64,000 nucleotides of DNA from positions 1 to 64,000 of the forward strand of contig NZ_JAHUWJ010000024.1 in NCBI RefSeq assembly GCF_019219075.1. The letters run 5' to 3'. This stretch comes from Chitinophaga sp. sic0106 (GTDB lineage Bacteria > Bacteroidota > Bacteroidia > Chitinophagales > Chitinophagaceae). Positions 51,809 to 60,605 of the stretch are shown piece by piece (the first letter of the stretch is position 1; each line of letters starts with the position of its first letter). Position numbers and translations under genes: made by a program. Below the pieces are notes generated by a model. It saw nothing but the letters and a program-made list of their open reading frames with translations. It searched no databases and was not told the origin of the DNA.

Positions 51809-52687
51809 TTAGATGGCGTCTGTAGTAGCCGGCTCCATTTTTTGTAAGTCCTTTAATAGCACAAACCAGCATAAACCGGCAATCACCAATGCCAGCAAAC
51901 CTGCCCACAGGGGAAGTACTTCAATGGTCATCAGGAAATCAGACAGCGGCATCACCAACATAATACCTACCATTAACAGGGGAATAAGTACCGTTGCCAG
52001 CGTTACATAAAGGACCGCCCGGGTGCGACTATAAATCAGGAAAGAGAGAACAGAGGTAGGTAGTGCTACGAGAATCAAGCCTGGCTTAAAGTTCAGTACC
52101 GACAAAAGCACCACGGCAATCAGTACATTATAGGCTTTATAATTTTTTAACAGGCCATCATAAACGATATCATATACGATAAAGGCTGAAAGTACCGGTA
52201 TGATCAGCGCATAGGCGAGGATTACCATACCCGGACCCATCTCACTCAACTGGTTATAATACATCTGCATGGAAAATCCCAGGGAGTCCAGGTGCATCTT
52301 TTCAGCCAGGAGGTAAGTGGCGATGTTTGTTGCAAGGAGGGTAATTGTAGTCTTGCCCAGGAAATCTGCTTTAACCGGTTTTTTATACGTAAACTGATAA
52401 TCCGGTTCATGCCTCTTCTTTTGCCACACCATGAAAATCGCCATTAATATAATCACCCCCAACATCATTCCCATGCCTACTGCCAGCATGCCGCCGGTAT
52501 TTCTGGGATCTGTTGGATTGTTCTTGGCAAAGTAAAACATGAAAGGAATCATCGCCAGGATGCAGGCGCCAAGGCCAACGGGTATCAGCACAAACAGCTG
52601 CCCTACCGTTGGATATGCTTTGCCTTTAATAGAGGTTTCAAATTCTTTTTCAGAAAAGATGGAAGATTCATGTTGGTCTAAGGACAT
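51809..52687 (-). CDS. CPBP-like membrane protein lacking the protease motifs
   Basis: The 292-residue, eight-helix protein aligns in its C-terminal half with CPBP-type (Rce1-like) intramembrane proteases. IPVLSAFIVYDIVYDGLLKN sits where active members have EExxxR, and SVLNFKPGLILVALPTSVLS sits where they have the HLNP-type histidine. Neither the paired glutamates, the arginine nor the histidine is kept. It is therefore probably a pseudoprotease or a family offshoot. This is my alignment by eye; an unrelated membrane protein is possible. The gene stands alone after the DUF1015 terminator. Confidence 0.45.
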   Translation of the reverse strand: MSLDQHESSIFSEKEFETSIKGKAYPTVGQLFVLIPVGLGACILAMIPFMFYFAKNNPTDPRNTGGMLAVGMGMMLGVIILMAIFMVWQKKRHEPDYQFTYKKPVKADFLGKTTITLLATNIATYLLAEKMHLDSLGFSMQMYYNQLSEMGPGMVILAYALIIPVLSAFIVYDIVYDGLLKNYKAYNVLIAVVLLSVLNFKPGLILVALPTSVLSFLIYSRTRAVLYVTLATVLIPLLMVGIMLVMPLSDFLMTIEVLPLWAGLLALVIAGLCWFVLLKDLQKMEPATTDAI

Positions 52688-52713
52688 AAGAAACTTGTTG
52701 ATAGGTGCAATTG

Positions 52714-52739
52714 AAAAAGCCTGCCGGTGCCGGCAGGCT
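52714..52739 (-). terminator. Terminator of the DUF1015 gene
   Basis: AGCCTGCCGG and CCGGCAGGCT pair around a 2-nt loop (TG) or with a slightly opened loop, followed by TTTTT on the minus strand. Confidence 0.9.
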
Positions 52740-52781
52740 CAAAATATATATTTCTTTCTTTTTCTCAATGTAATATGTCAG

Positions 52782-54026
52782 CTAGATAAGATGTGTGATC
52801 AGCCCATCTCTGAGTTTGGGCTCAAACCAGGTGCTTTTAGGCGGCATTACATTACCACTGTCGGCAATGTCAAATAACTGCTGAATCGTAACAGGGTAGA
52901 GGGCAAAAGCCACTTTCCATTCGCCGCTGTCCACCCGCTTTACCAGTTCCTGCAAACCCCGGATGCCTCCAATGAAGTCTATCCGCTTATCAGTACGCTG
53001 ATCCTTAATACCCAGGTATTTCGAGAGTATGTTATTGGAAAGAATGGTCACATCCAACACCCCGATCGGGTCGGTGGTATAAGTCCCTTCCTCTGCCACC
53101 AGGCGGTACCAGCGGCCATCGAGGTACATGCTGAACTCATGGAGCATGGAGGGCTGCTGCGGGAGGTGGCCTATTTCTTCTACATTAAAAAAATAATCCA
53201 GGTTAGACAAAAAGGCTTCCTTACTCATGCCGTTCAGGTCCTTCACCACCCGGTTATAGTCCATGATAGCCAGTTGGCTGGCTGGGAAGATGGTAGTCAG
53301 GAAGTAATTAGCAGGGTTGTCGATACTGGTAATTTTACCGGCCTCCTGGAGTTCTTTTTGCACAAGGCTGGCTGAAGCGGCCCGGTGGTGGCCATCCGCG
53401 ATATAAGTTGCCGGTACTTTTTCTGCAAAAAGCGTGGTGATATCCTCCACGGCTGATGGGGTGTTAACTACCCAAACAGTATGGGAAATGCCATCTGCCG
53501 CCGTAAAATCGTATATGGGTGCATGTTGTTCCTGCCATTGGTCAATCAGGGCGTTCACTTCCGGCACATCATTATAGGCCAGGAATACATTACCTGTTTG
53601 TGCCAGTGTGGTTTTGATATGATTGATTCTGTCCAGCTCCTTATCGGGGCGGGTGAATTCATGCTTTTTGATGATGCCGTTGTTATAGTCGGCCACAGAA
53701 GAAACGCATACCAATCCGGTTTGAGCGCGGCCATTCATCACCAGTTTGTAGATGTAATACGCAGGGTGGTCCTCCTGGAAGAGGGTGCCATCCTGCACAA
53801 ATTTGCGGAGATTGGCGGCAGCCTGATCATACACCTGCTGACTGTGTGTGTCTATATTATCAGGCAGATCTATTTCGGATTTAGACACATGGTAGAAGGA
53901 ATACGGGTTACCAGCTGCTTCCTGTTTTGCTTCTGCCGCGCTGAGTACATCGTAAGGCCTTGCAGCCACCTGGGCAGCGAGTGCTACTTCAGGCCTTAAT
54001 CCATTGAAGGGTCTTATAATAGCCAT
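52782..54026 (-). CDS. DUF1015 family protein
   Basis: The 414-residue protein shows DUF1015 marks: IIRPFNGLRPEVALAAQVAA at the start with RPYDVLSAAEA, FTRPDKELDRINHIKTT, and PATYIADGHHRAASASLVQK (about 208). IADGHHR is the most conserved motif and may be a catalytic or binding site. The family is typically linked with serC/serA in Bacteroidota and other phyla, as here (serC at 54223, upstream). Proposed links to serine metabolism or kinase activity rest on this context. The ATG at 54026 fits. Confidence 0.85.
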   Translation of the reverse strand: MAIIRPFNGLRPEVALAAQVAARPYDVLSAAEAKQEAAGNPYSFYHVSKSEIDLPDNIDTHSQQVYDQAAANLRKFVQDGTLFQEDHPAYYIYKLVMNGRAQTGLVCVSSVADYNNGIIKKHEFTRPDKELDRINHIKTTLAQTGNVFLAYNDVPEVNALIDQWQEQHAPIYDFTAADGISHTVWVVNTPSAVEDITTLFAEKVPATYIADGHHRAASASLVQKELQEAGKITSIDNPANYFLTTIFPASQLAIMDYNRVVKDLNGMSKEAFLSNLDYFFNVEEIGHLPQQPSMLHEFSMYLDGRWYRLVAEEGTYTTDPIGVLDVTILSNNILSKYLGIKDQRTDKRIDFIGGIRGLQELVKRVDSGEWKVAFALYPVTIQQLFDIADSGNVMPPKSTWFEPKLRDGLITHLI

Positions 54027-54154
54027 AGTATTTTTTAATGTATGAATACTAAATATAACAATAAAAAGGCCATGACTTTTGTTCCCCGGAAAAAGGTTTT
54101 TTATTCAAATGGAGCTTGTTCCTGATGGAATGGATTGCCCTGCTGCTAAAACTC

Positions 54155-54199
54155 ACCAGGGGTTAGTGCATCGTCGCGGACGATGTACTAACCCCTGGT
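54155..54199. repeat. 45-bp near-perfect palindrome between serC and DUF1015
   Basis: Two 21-bp arms (ACCAGGGGTTAGTRCATCGT plus C) flank GCG and differ by one base, which would be G-U in RNA. There is no T-tract, so it is REP-like or an RNA stability/processing hairpin. It lies 24 nt after the serC stop. Confidence 0.75.
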
Positions 54200-54222
54200 A
54201 ATAATCTGTTGAAGGCGGCTTG

Positions 54223-55293
54223 TTAAGCTTTCTTCAGGCTGAAATATTTCATGGCTTCTACCATTACTTCCACACTTTCATACGGCAGTGCGTTGTACAT
54301 GGATACGCGGAAACCACCTGACAGGCGGTGACCTTTGATGCCAACGATATCTTCTTTTTTGCAGAATTTCAGGAATTCCTCTTCCATTTCTGGTTTGTCC
54401 ATCACGAAGCAGGCGTTCATTTTACTGCGGTCTTCTTTCACAACGGTTCCTCGGAACAGTGGGTTGTGGTCGATTTCGTCGTACAGGAGCGCTGCTTTCT
54501 TATCGTTTAATTGCTCGATGGCCGGCACACCGCCCTGCTCTTTGAGCCAGCGGAGAGTAAGCATGGAGATGTAAACGGCAAATACGGGAGGGGTGTTAAG
54601 CATGGAGCCATTCTCGATATGATTTTTGTAATCGAGGATGGAAGGGATTTTACGAGTAACCTTGCCCAGCATACTTTTGCGGATAGCTACCATGGTAGCA
54701 CCGGCGGCACCCATATTCTTCTGGGCACCTGCGTAAATGAGGGAGTACTTGTTGAAATCCATGCTGCGGCTCATAATATCGCTGCTCATGTCAGCGATGA
54801 GCGGAACATCAGTTACCGGGGTCATCTGCCACTGTGTACCGTAGATGGTATTGTTGGTGGTGATGTGCAGATAGCTCGCCTGTGGCGGAATAGTAAACTG
54901 TTTGGGGATGTGATTGTAGTTGCTTTCTTTGGAGCTGGCTACTACATCAACGTAACCAAACAATTTGGCTTCTTTGATTGCCTTATTGGACCAAACGCCG
55001 GTGTCTACATATGCAGCAGTACCACTGTTGTCCAACAGGTTCATCGGAACCTGCATGAACTGGGTAGTAGCGCCACCTTGCAGATAAAGCACCTCAAAGT
55101 CGTCATCTAGTTGCATCAGTTCCTTCACCAGGCTACGGGCTTCCTCCATCACCGCAATAAACGGCGCTGTTCTGTGACCAATTTCCAGTATGGACATTCC
55201 CGAACCTTCAAAATCGATTAGGGCTTTGCTGGCTTTGTACAATACCTCGTTAGGTAATACAGAAGGACCTGCGTTAAAATTGTGCACCTTCAT
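54223..55293 (-). CDS. serC: Phosphoserine aminotransferase
   Basis: The 356-residue PLP enzyme converts 3-phosphohydroxypyruvate to phosphoserine. Motifs: KVHNFNAGPSVLPNEVLY at the start, LYLQGGATTQFMQVPMNLL and SLIYAGAQKNMGAAGATMVA, where the lysine binds PLP, and IVGIKGHRLSGGFRVSMYNA near the end. I start at MKVHNFNAG (55293), as family members do; an in-frame upstream ATG would add 13 unconserved residues. It is followed by DUF1015, and serA is not in the window. Confidence 0.96.
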   Translation of the reverse strand: MKVHNFNAGPSVLPNEVLYKASKALIDFEGSGMSILEIGHRTAPFIAVMEEARSLVKELMQLDDDFEVLYLQGGATTQFMQVPMNLLDNSGTAAYVDTGVWSNKAIKEAKLFGYVDVVASSKESNYNHIPKQFTIPPQASYLHITTNNTIYGTQWQMTPVTDVPLIADMSSDIMSRSMDFNKYSLIYAGAQKNMGAAGATMVAIRKSMLGKVTRKIPSILDYKNHIENGSMLNTPPVFAVYISMLTLRWLKEQGGVPAIEQLNDKKAALLYDEIDHNPLFRGTVVKEDRSKMNACFVMDKPEMEEEFLKFCKKEDIVGIKGHRLSGGFRVSMYNALPYESVEVMVEAMKYFSLKKA

Positions 55294-55427
55294 GTTGCGA
55301 TCTAGATTAAATTCATTTTTTGATCTTTCCACTTTGTTTTGGTTTTTCTAAGGAAACGGAAAAAAAACGGCACGGGTGTTAAAACCAGTAAGGCGCGTGG
55401 TGTAGGATAGGCTAAAAGCTAGTGCAA

Positions 55428-55435
55428 CAAAGATA
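55428..55435 (-). promoter_or_regulatory. -7 promoter element of serC
   Basis: TATCTTTG on the minus strand matches TAnnTTTG, followed by TTGCAC; the transcript would have a leader of about 130 nt. Confidence 0.55.
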
Positions 55436-55486
55436 AAATATCTTTTTTAAATTATTCAGTATAGCCTTAATATAATATTTTATCTG

Positions 55487-56485
55487 CTAATCTTCTTCTG
55501 ATCTTCCCTGCAATTGCCCGTGCAGCCATTGACGCTGCAAGTTAGTAAAATCCAGCAACTCCTGAACAGTTAGTGTCGTGTGCGACAACTCCCGTAACGA
55601 CGGCTGCCCCGCATTTACCCAGGCGGTATACCAGCAACTCGCCACCGCATGAATGGCCTGCTTCATCCTCCTTTCCACCATCCCGCCCAGCAACGCATTA
55701 TAGGCCATTGTATACGCACTGCTGTAACTCCGCGTCAGCTTGCCGTTCCGCGGCTCAAATGCATACCTCGCCGGAGATCCGGGCGCCAGGGACAACCGCT
55801 TTTCCTCCCGCAGCACGGTATCCGCAGCCAGCCCGCTTTCCGTTACCACTCGCCAGAAATAAACCCTGGGATTGGGTAAATACACCGCACGCCCCGCCCA
55901 GTAATCAAAGGAAGTGTCGGCCAGCAGCTCCGGTATGCGCGACTCCCACAACCCATGTATCCCGTGCTGATCCGTAAACTGCCCGTTGTGATTGGAACAT
56001 GCATGCAAAGGCACATGCCCGTCCGCAATGTAATGCCCCAACTCCGCCGATACCTTCAGGATCAGGTACTGATCCCTCTCACGAAAGGCCCGCGTCAGCA
56101 ACGCCAATTCCTTCTCCAGATACCAGGGCAATATCCCATTACGCTGCAGGGAATCATTGGAATACTTCGCCAGCGCCTGCTCCCAGCTACGGGGAATGTT
56201 TTGGTAAGGAGGCCTGTCATACACATCAATGTCTATATAATGCCGTGGCCCCTCCGCAGGTACCATGTACCGCCGCTTGTCAGGATCAGTAGCATGCAGC
56301 GTAATGTACTCCAGGTGCGGTTTGTACAAAACCATCATCTCCGGCGGTAAACAGAATACCGCCAGCCGGTTGATCCGCTGATGTGCGAAAAATCCCCAGC
56401 CATGCAGCCATAGCGCAGGGAATAATAATAAACATGTTAAGAAAATTCGTATAGTCTTGTGGGTTAACATAGCACTTAGTTTCAA
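55487..56485 (-). CDS. Zinc-dependent phospholipase C / S1-P1-nuclease-like exported protein
   Basis: The 332-residue protein has a signal peptide (about 1-28). The family zinc ligands follow: WGFFAHQRINRLAV near the mature N-terminus and HYIDIDVYDR (about 90). ELGHYIADGHVPLHACSNHN and QHGIHGLWESRIPE (about 150-185) give His and Asp/Glu residues of a trinuclear zinc site. Members cleave phosphodiesters in lipids or nucleic acids. Family: PF00882/S1-P1-like. Substrate unknown. Start is the ATG at 56485; one five codons downstream is also possible. No operon partner. Confidence 0.8.
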   Translation of the reverse strand: MKLSAMLTHKTIRIFLTCLLLFPALWLHGWGFFAHQRINRLAVFCLPPEMMVLYKPHLEYITLHATDPDKRRYMVPAEGPRHYIDIDVYDRPPYQNIPRSWEQALAKYSNDSLQRNGILPWYLEKELALLTRAFRERDQYLILKVSAELGHYIADGHVPLHACSNHNGQFTDQHGIHGLWESRIPELLADTSFDYWAGRAVYLPNPRVYFWRVVTESGLAADTVLREEKRLSLAPGSPARYAFEPRNGKLTRSYSSAYTMAYNALLGGMVERRMKQAIHAVASCWYTAWVNAGQPSLRELSHTTLTVQELLDFTNLQRQWLHGQLQGRSEED

Positions 56486-56644
56486 TGAAAGCTAAGTTAG
56501 ACTATAGAATGAAGTGAAAAGCGCGGTTTCGGGGTATTTTATGCCCGAACAATAATTTTCTGAGAGCTAGTGTCAGTAAGGGTTAGCGCTGCCTCAAGCC
56601 TTATTTTGCCTGGAGATACTTAGCGCTATCTCCCGGGTGTACTA

Positions 56645-57289
56645 TTAATCCCGAACCACATTTTCATGCGGTGTGGTAGCAGTAATGTTCGTAACTCCAC
56701 CACTCACCGCAAACTTCATGGCATCGCCGGCAGAAATGTTTGTCAACTGCTTTACCTTCTCCTTAGGCACCATAAAAACCTTACCGGTGATCGCATAGGC
56801 ATGTGGTACATACACCGCCATATAACCTTCCAGCCCGAAATTGGTAACGTCCGACTGCGTAATGAACCCCAACTCCCATACATCTACACCGTAAACCTGC
56901 ACCAGTACCGGATGATCGAACTTTTTCTTCTCACCCACAAAAGCATCAAAAACATCTTTAATCGAAGTATAAATGTATTTGATAAAAGGTGTACGCTCCA
57001 GCAAATGGTCAAACAAATCAAAGATCCGCCCGATAATAAAAGACGAACTCAGATACCCCACACTCACCACCAGTAACAATACCACCACAAAACCCACTCC
57101 CTTGAAACGCAATATGCTAAAGGCCGAATCCCCCGGAATCAAATCCTTAGGAATCAGGTTGTCTATCGTCATAAACGCCCAGTACAAGGTTAACGCAGTA
57201 ATACCAATCGGCGCCAGTATCAGCAATCCCTGGAAAAAATAGCGCAGTATGCGCGAAGCAAATACTTTTAATCGAAGCTTTGGCGACAT
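56645..57289 (-). CDS. DUF502 family membrane protein
   Basis: The 214-residue protein has two membrane helices (about 16-38 and 60-85) and a following soluble domain. Its motifs RTPFIKYIYTSIKDVFDAF, LEGYMAVYVPHAYAITGKVF and VKQLTNISAGDAMKFAVSGG are typical of DUF502. The family is membrane-bound and widespread, with no proven role; a link to transport or envelope maintenance is speculative. I start at the ATG at 57289 because the upstream alternative is a TTG. Confidence 0.87.
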   Translation of the reverse strand: MSPKLRLKVFASRILRYFFQGLLILAPIGITALTLYWAFMTIDNLIPKDLIPGDSAFSILRFKGVGFVVVLLLVVSVGYLSSSFIIGRIFDLFDHLLERTPFIKYIYTSIKDVFDAFVGEKKKFDHPVLVQVYGVDVWELGFITQSDVTNFGLEGYMAVYVPHAYAITGKVFMVPKEKVKQLTNISAGDAMKFAVSGGVTNITATTPHENVVRD

Positions 57290-57389
57290 GGATATTAATT
57301 GATCCCCCAAAATTACTCAATAAAGCGGAATGCCCGCCGCTTTATTAACCAACCTAAATGGATGTTATGACATGTAAAAAAATATTACT

Positions 57390-57426
57390 GGAAACTTTTG
57401 AAGTATAAAAAGTTTCCATAGTTTTG
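57390..57426 (+). promoter_or_regulatory. TetR operator and promoter of the efflux operon
   Basis: GGAAACTTTT (57390-57399) and AAAAGTTTCC (57408-57417) form a perfect 28-bp dyad with an 8-bp spacer. TAGTTTTG (57419-57426) immediately after matches TAnnTTTG. A repressor on the dyad would block the -33 region, 36 nt before the tetR start. Confidence 0.75.
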
Positions 57427-57461
57427 TTCTGCATTGATCATCTGTTAGCACCCGTTATCTT

Positions 57462-58073
57462 ATGGAAATTCAGGAACGCATTATGGATAAGGCCTTTGGC
57501 CTGTTCCGTCAGTTCGGAACCAGGTCCATCACCATGGACGATATCGCCGAAAAAATGGGCATCTCTAAAAAAACACTCTACGCCCATTTCTCCGATAAAG
57601 ATGATCTCGTGTATCAATCCATATCCGGATTCATATGCGAGATCCACCAGGAATGCCTGGAAAACAAACAACATTCCAAAGATGCAATTGAGGAACTATT
57701 CCTCGTAATGGAAATGATCGATCGCAAACTGAGGAACATCAATCCGGTCATTATACTCGATCTCCAGAAAGCACACCCTAAAGCATATGAAGTGTTTCTG
57801 GACTATCAACAAAACCATCTCGCCGCCGTGATCGCTGAAAACCTGGAACGTGGCATGAAAGATGGTTTGTACCGACAGGATCTGAACGTCCGCATTCTGA
57901 CTAATTACCGCGTGCACGGCTGTACGCTCTGCTTTCAGCCCGACGCCTTCCCTGGTGAATATGATATGACCAAAGTGCAACAGGTTTTGCTGGAGAATTT
58001 CTTATATGGTGTGGCTTCGTCAAAGGGATACAAACTCATTGAAAAGTACAAACAACTATCGCAAAACAAATAA
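57462..58073 (+). CDS. TetR/AcrR family regulator of the efflux operon
   Basis: The 203-residue protein has an N-terminal HTH (about 22-52, ITMDDIAEKMGISKKTLYAH) with the TetR ending HFSDKDDLV. A divergent helical ligand domain follows. It is the first gene of tetR-tolC-adaptor-RND (3, 20 and 22 bp gaps), all read from the same promoter. A 28-bp dyad upstream is the likely operator, giving autorepression that is relieved by a pump substrate. Ligand unknown. Confidence 0.93.
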   Translation: MEIQERIMDKAFGLFRQFGTRSITMDDIAEKMGISKKTLYAHFSDKDDLVYQSISGFICEIHQECLENKQHSKDAIEELFLVMEMIDRKLRNINPVIILDLQKAHPKAYEVFLDYQQNHLAAVIAENLERGMKDGLYRQDLNVRILTNYRVHGCTLCFQPDAFPGEYDMTKVQQVLLENFLYGVASSKGYKLIEKYKQLSQNK

Positions 58074-58076
58074 ACT

Positions 58077-59432
58077 ATGCTATTCTTCAACAGGGTTACC
58101 TGCATCGGGCTGATAGCGTGGCTACTGAATGCTTATTCTGCACTGGCACAACAGGTAGTAAACCCGGAACCTATCCGGCTCTCTGCCCGCGATGCTGTAG
58201 ACTACGCGCTCGCTAACCAATCTGCCGTAAAAACCGCCAAGCTGGACGAGTTGATACAACTGGCCAAAAACAAGGAAGTAAGCGGTCTCGCCCTTCCATC
58301 CATCACCGGAAATGGCTCTTATCAGTACAACCCGATCACTCAGAAACAACAGTTTAATATGAAGAATTTCGGGCTGCCCGTAGATTCCTATACTGTTGCC
58401 TCTTTCCAGCTTGCACATAATCTTTTGGGAGAAGTCAGACTCACCCAAACCTTGTTCGACCCGTCAGTGCTCGTTGCCCTCCAGGCACGTACCACCCTGG
58501 AAGAACTCGTGAAAAAAAATGTAACCAAGTCGGAAATCGATGTGAAAGCAAGCGTGTATAAAGCATATTATAATGTGCTCTCTGCCCGCAAAGCCCTGAA
58601 TATCCTCAGCGGTACACTTTCCACATTACAAAGTCTGCTCAACGAAACCCGCGAAATCTATAAAAACGGATTAGTGGAAAAACTCGATGTAGACAGGCTG
58701 ATGGTGCAATATACTAACCTGGAAACAGAACAAACCAAACTCAATAACCTCATCGAAATAGGTACCGCCGCACTGAAATACCAGATGGGCATGCCACTCA
58801 AGCAGCCTATAACGCTCACGGATACACTCTCCACCGAACAAATCGTGGCGGACGTGATGAATACGGACCAGTTCGATTACCACCAACGCATCGAATACCA
58901 GTTGCTCGAAACACAAAAGAAAGCAAATGAGTACGATCTCAAAAGATATAAACTCAAAGGCCTCCCTTCCTTACAGCTGTTTGCCGCCACCGGCGCACTC
59001 AGAGGAAGTGATAAGTTCGACTACTTCGAAAATAAAATGTGGTACGGCTACCTCAACACAGGCCTGAACCTCTCTATCCCGCTCTTTACAGGCCTGCAGC
59101 GCCGGCGACAAGTGGACCAGGCTGAGCTGGCCGTAGAGAAATCCGATGTGGCCCTGGAAAATGTGAAACTAGCCATCGACCTGGAAAGAGAACAATCCAA
59201 TTCCACTTTCAAAAACAATGTACTCACCCTGCAGGCACAGGAAAAAAATATGATACTGGCGGAAGATGTATACCGCACCACCCGGATCAAATACAGGGAA
59301 GGGGTCGGCTCCAGCCTGGAAATGAGTACCGCGGAAAATGACCTGCTCACCGCTCAGAACAATTATTTCACAGCGCTCTATAACGCCGTGGTGGCTAAAA
59401 TAGACCTGATGAAAGCCTACGGTAAATTATAA
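58077..59432 (+). CDS. TolC family outer-membrane efflux channel
   Basis: The 451-residue protein has a signal peptide (about 1-24, ending ALAQ) and two OEP repeats (about 35-230 and 250-450) of long helices and short barrel strands. Repeat elements include ALANQSAVKTAKLDELIQLA and KYREGVGSSLEMSTAENDLL near the end. It forms the trimeric exit duct for the downstream adaptor and RND pump. Start codon is 3 bp after the tetR stop, so they are translationally close. Confidence 0.94.
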   Translation: MLFFNRVTCIGLIAWLLNAYSALAQQVVNPEPIRLSARDAVDYALANQSAVKTAKLDELIQLAKNKEVSGLALPSITGNGSYQYNPITQKQQFNMKNFGLPVDSYTVASFQLAHNLLGEVRLTQTLFDPSVLVALQARTTLEELVKKNVTKSEIDVKASVYKAYYNVLSARKALNILSGTLSTLQSLLNETREIYKNGLVEKLDVDRLMVQYTNLETEQTKLNNLIEIGTAALKYQMGMPLKQPITLTDTLSTEQIVADVMNTDQFDYHQRIEYQLLETQKKANEYDLKRYKLKGLPSLQLFAATGALRGSDKFDYFENKMWYGYLNTGLNLSIPLFTGLQRRRQVDQAELAVEKSDVALENVKLAIDLEREQSNSTFKNNVLTLQAQEKNMILAEDVYRTTRIKYREGVGSSLEMSTAENDLLTAQNNYFTALYNAVVAKIDLMKAYGKL

Positions 59433-59452
59433 ATCACTTCATCACTACCTAT

Positions 59453-60583
59453 ATGAACACTAAATATTTTTTCTTGCTGCCACTGACTACCATCATCATG
59501 GCTTCCTGCGGAGGAAAAAAAGACTCCAAAGCAGAGAAGGAAAAACAACTGCAGCAACTGAAAGCAGAAAAAGCGAAATACCTGGAAGAAACCAATAAGA
59601 AAATTGCTGACCTGGAAACAGCGCTGGGAACAAGCGATAGTGTAAGGGTAAAGGATGTAGTGATTACACCCGTGGAAACTTCCTCCTTCGAACATTACAT
59701 TGATGTGCAGGGTAACGTGGATGCCCGCGAAAACGTAAACGTATCCGCCCGCGTACCCGGTGTTATCACCGCCATCAACGTGCGTGAAGGTCAAAACGTA
59801 AGCAAGGGGCAGGTACTCGCACAAGTGGATGATCAGGTGCTCCGCGCCAACATGGCAGAGATTCACACGCAATTAGACCTGGCAAATACCCTCTTCCAGA
59901 AACAACAGAATCTCTGGAACCAGAAAATTGGTTCAGAAATACAATACCTCAACGCAAAAACAAATAAAGAAGCGCTGGAGCGCAAGCTGACTACCATGCA
60001 GGATCAGCTGGCACAAACCAGGATCATCAGCCCTATCAACGGTACTGTAGACGCGGTGATCGCTAAGCTGGGAGATAACGCAAGCCCCGGCCTGCCCGCC
60101 TTCCGTGTGGTAAACGCCAGCCATCTGAAAGTGACCGCCAACGTAGCAGAAGCCTATGCGTCACTGGTGAAAACCGGCGGTCCGGTAATCATCAACTTCC
60201 CGGACATTAAACGTGAAGTACGTACCAACATTGGCTTTGCCAGTCGCACCATTGATCCCCTGAGTCGCACCATCAACGTAGAAGTACCGCTGCAACCAGC
60301 TGCTGATCTGCGTCCTAATATGGCTGCCCAACTGCGTATCATCGATTACAGTGCCACCAACGCTGTCGTTATCCCGGTTGGGGTAATCCAGTACAGCGCC
60401 GGAAAACCTTACGTAATCGTTGCCGCTAACCAGAATGGGAAAACAGTGGCACTGCGCCGCAATATTGAAGTGGGTCGCACCTATAACGATAAAGCAGAAG
60501 TGAAATCAGGATTGCAGCCGGGAGATAAAATAGTGACCACCGGATTCCAGGGACTCAACGATAATGACCTTATTAAATCTTAG
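59453..60583 (+). CDS. RND efflux periplasmic adaptor (membrane fusion protein)
   Basis: The 376-residue lipoprotein has lipobox IIMASC (cysteine about 19) and an extra Lys/Glu-rich coiled-coil (about 22-60) between anchor and body. The adaptor core (about 65-376) has GVITAINVREGQNVSKGQVL (lipoyl-like half) and RIISPINGTVDAVIAKLGDN (second half). It bridges the RND pump and TolC. The lipid anchor would be on the periplasmic face of the inner membrane. No heavy-metal motif, so it belongs to the drug/lipid-type (HAE1-like) group. Confidence 0.94.
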   Translation: MNTKYFFLLPLTTIIMASCGGKKDSKAEKEKQLQQLKAEKAKYLEETNKKIADLETALGTSDSVRVKDVVITPVETSSFEHYIDVQGNVDARENVNVSARVPGVITAINVREGQNVSKGQVLAQVDDQVLRANMAEIHTQLDLANTLFQKQQNLWNQKIGSEIQYLNAKTNKEALERKLTTMQDQLAQTRIISPINGTVDAVIAKLGDNASPGLPAFRVVNASHLKVTANVAEAYASLVKTGGPVIINFPDIKREVRTNIGFASRTIDPLSRTINVEVPLQPAADLRPNMAAQLRIIDYSATNAVVIPVGVIQYSAGKPYVIVAANQNGKTVALRRNIEVGRTYNDKAEVKSGLQPGDKIVTTGFQGLNDNDLIKS

Positions 60584-60605
60584 GCCGACTGATTAAAGCA
60601 AGCTT

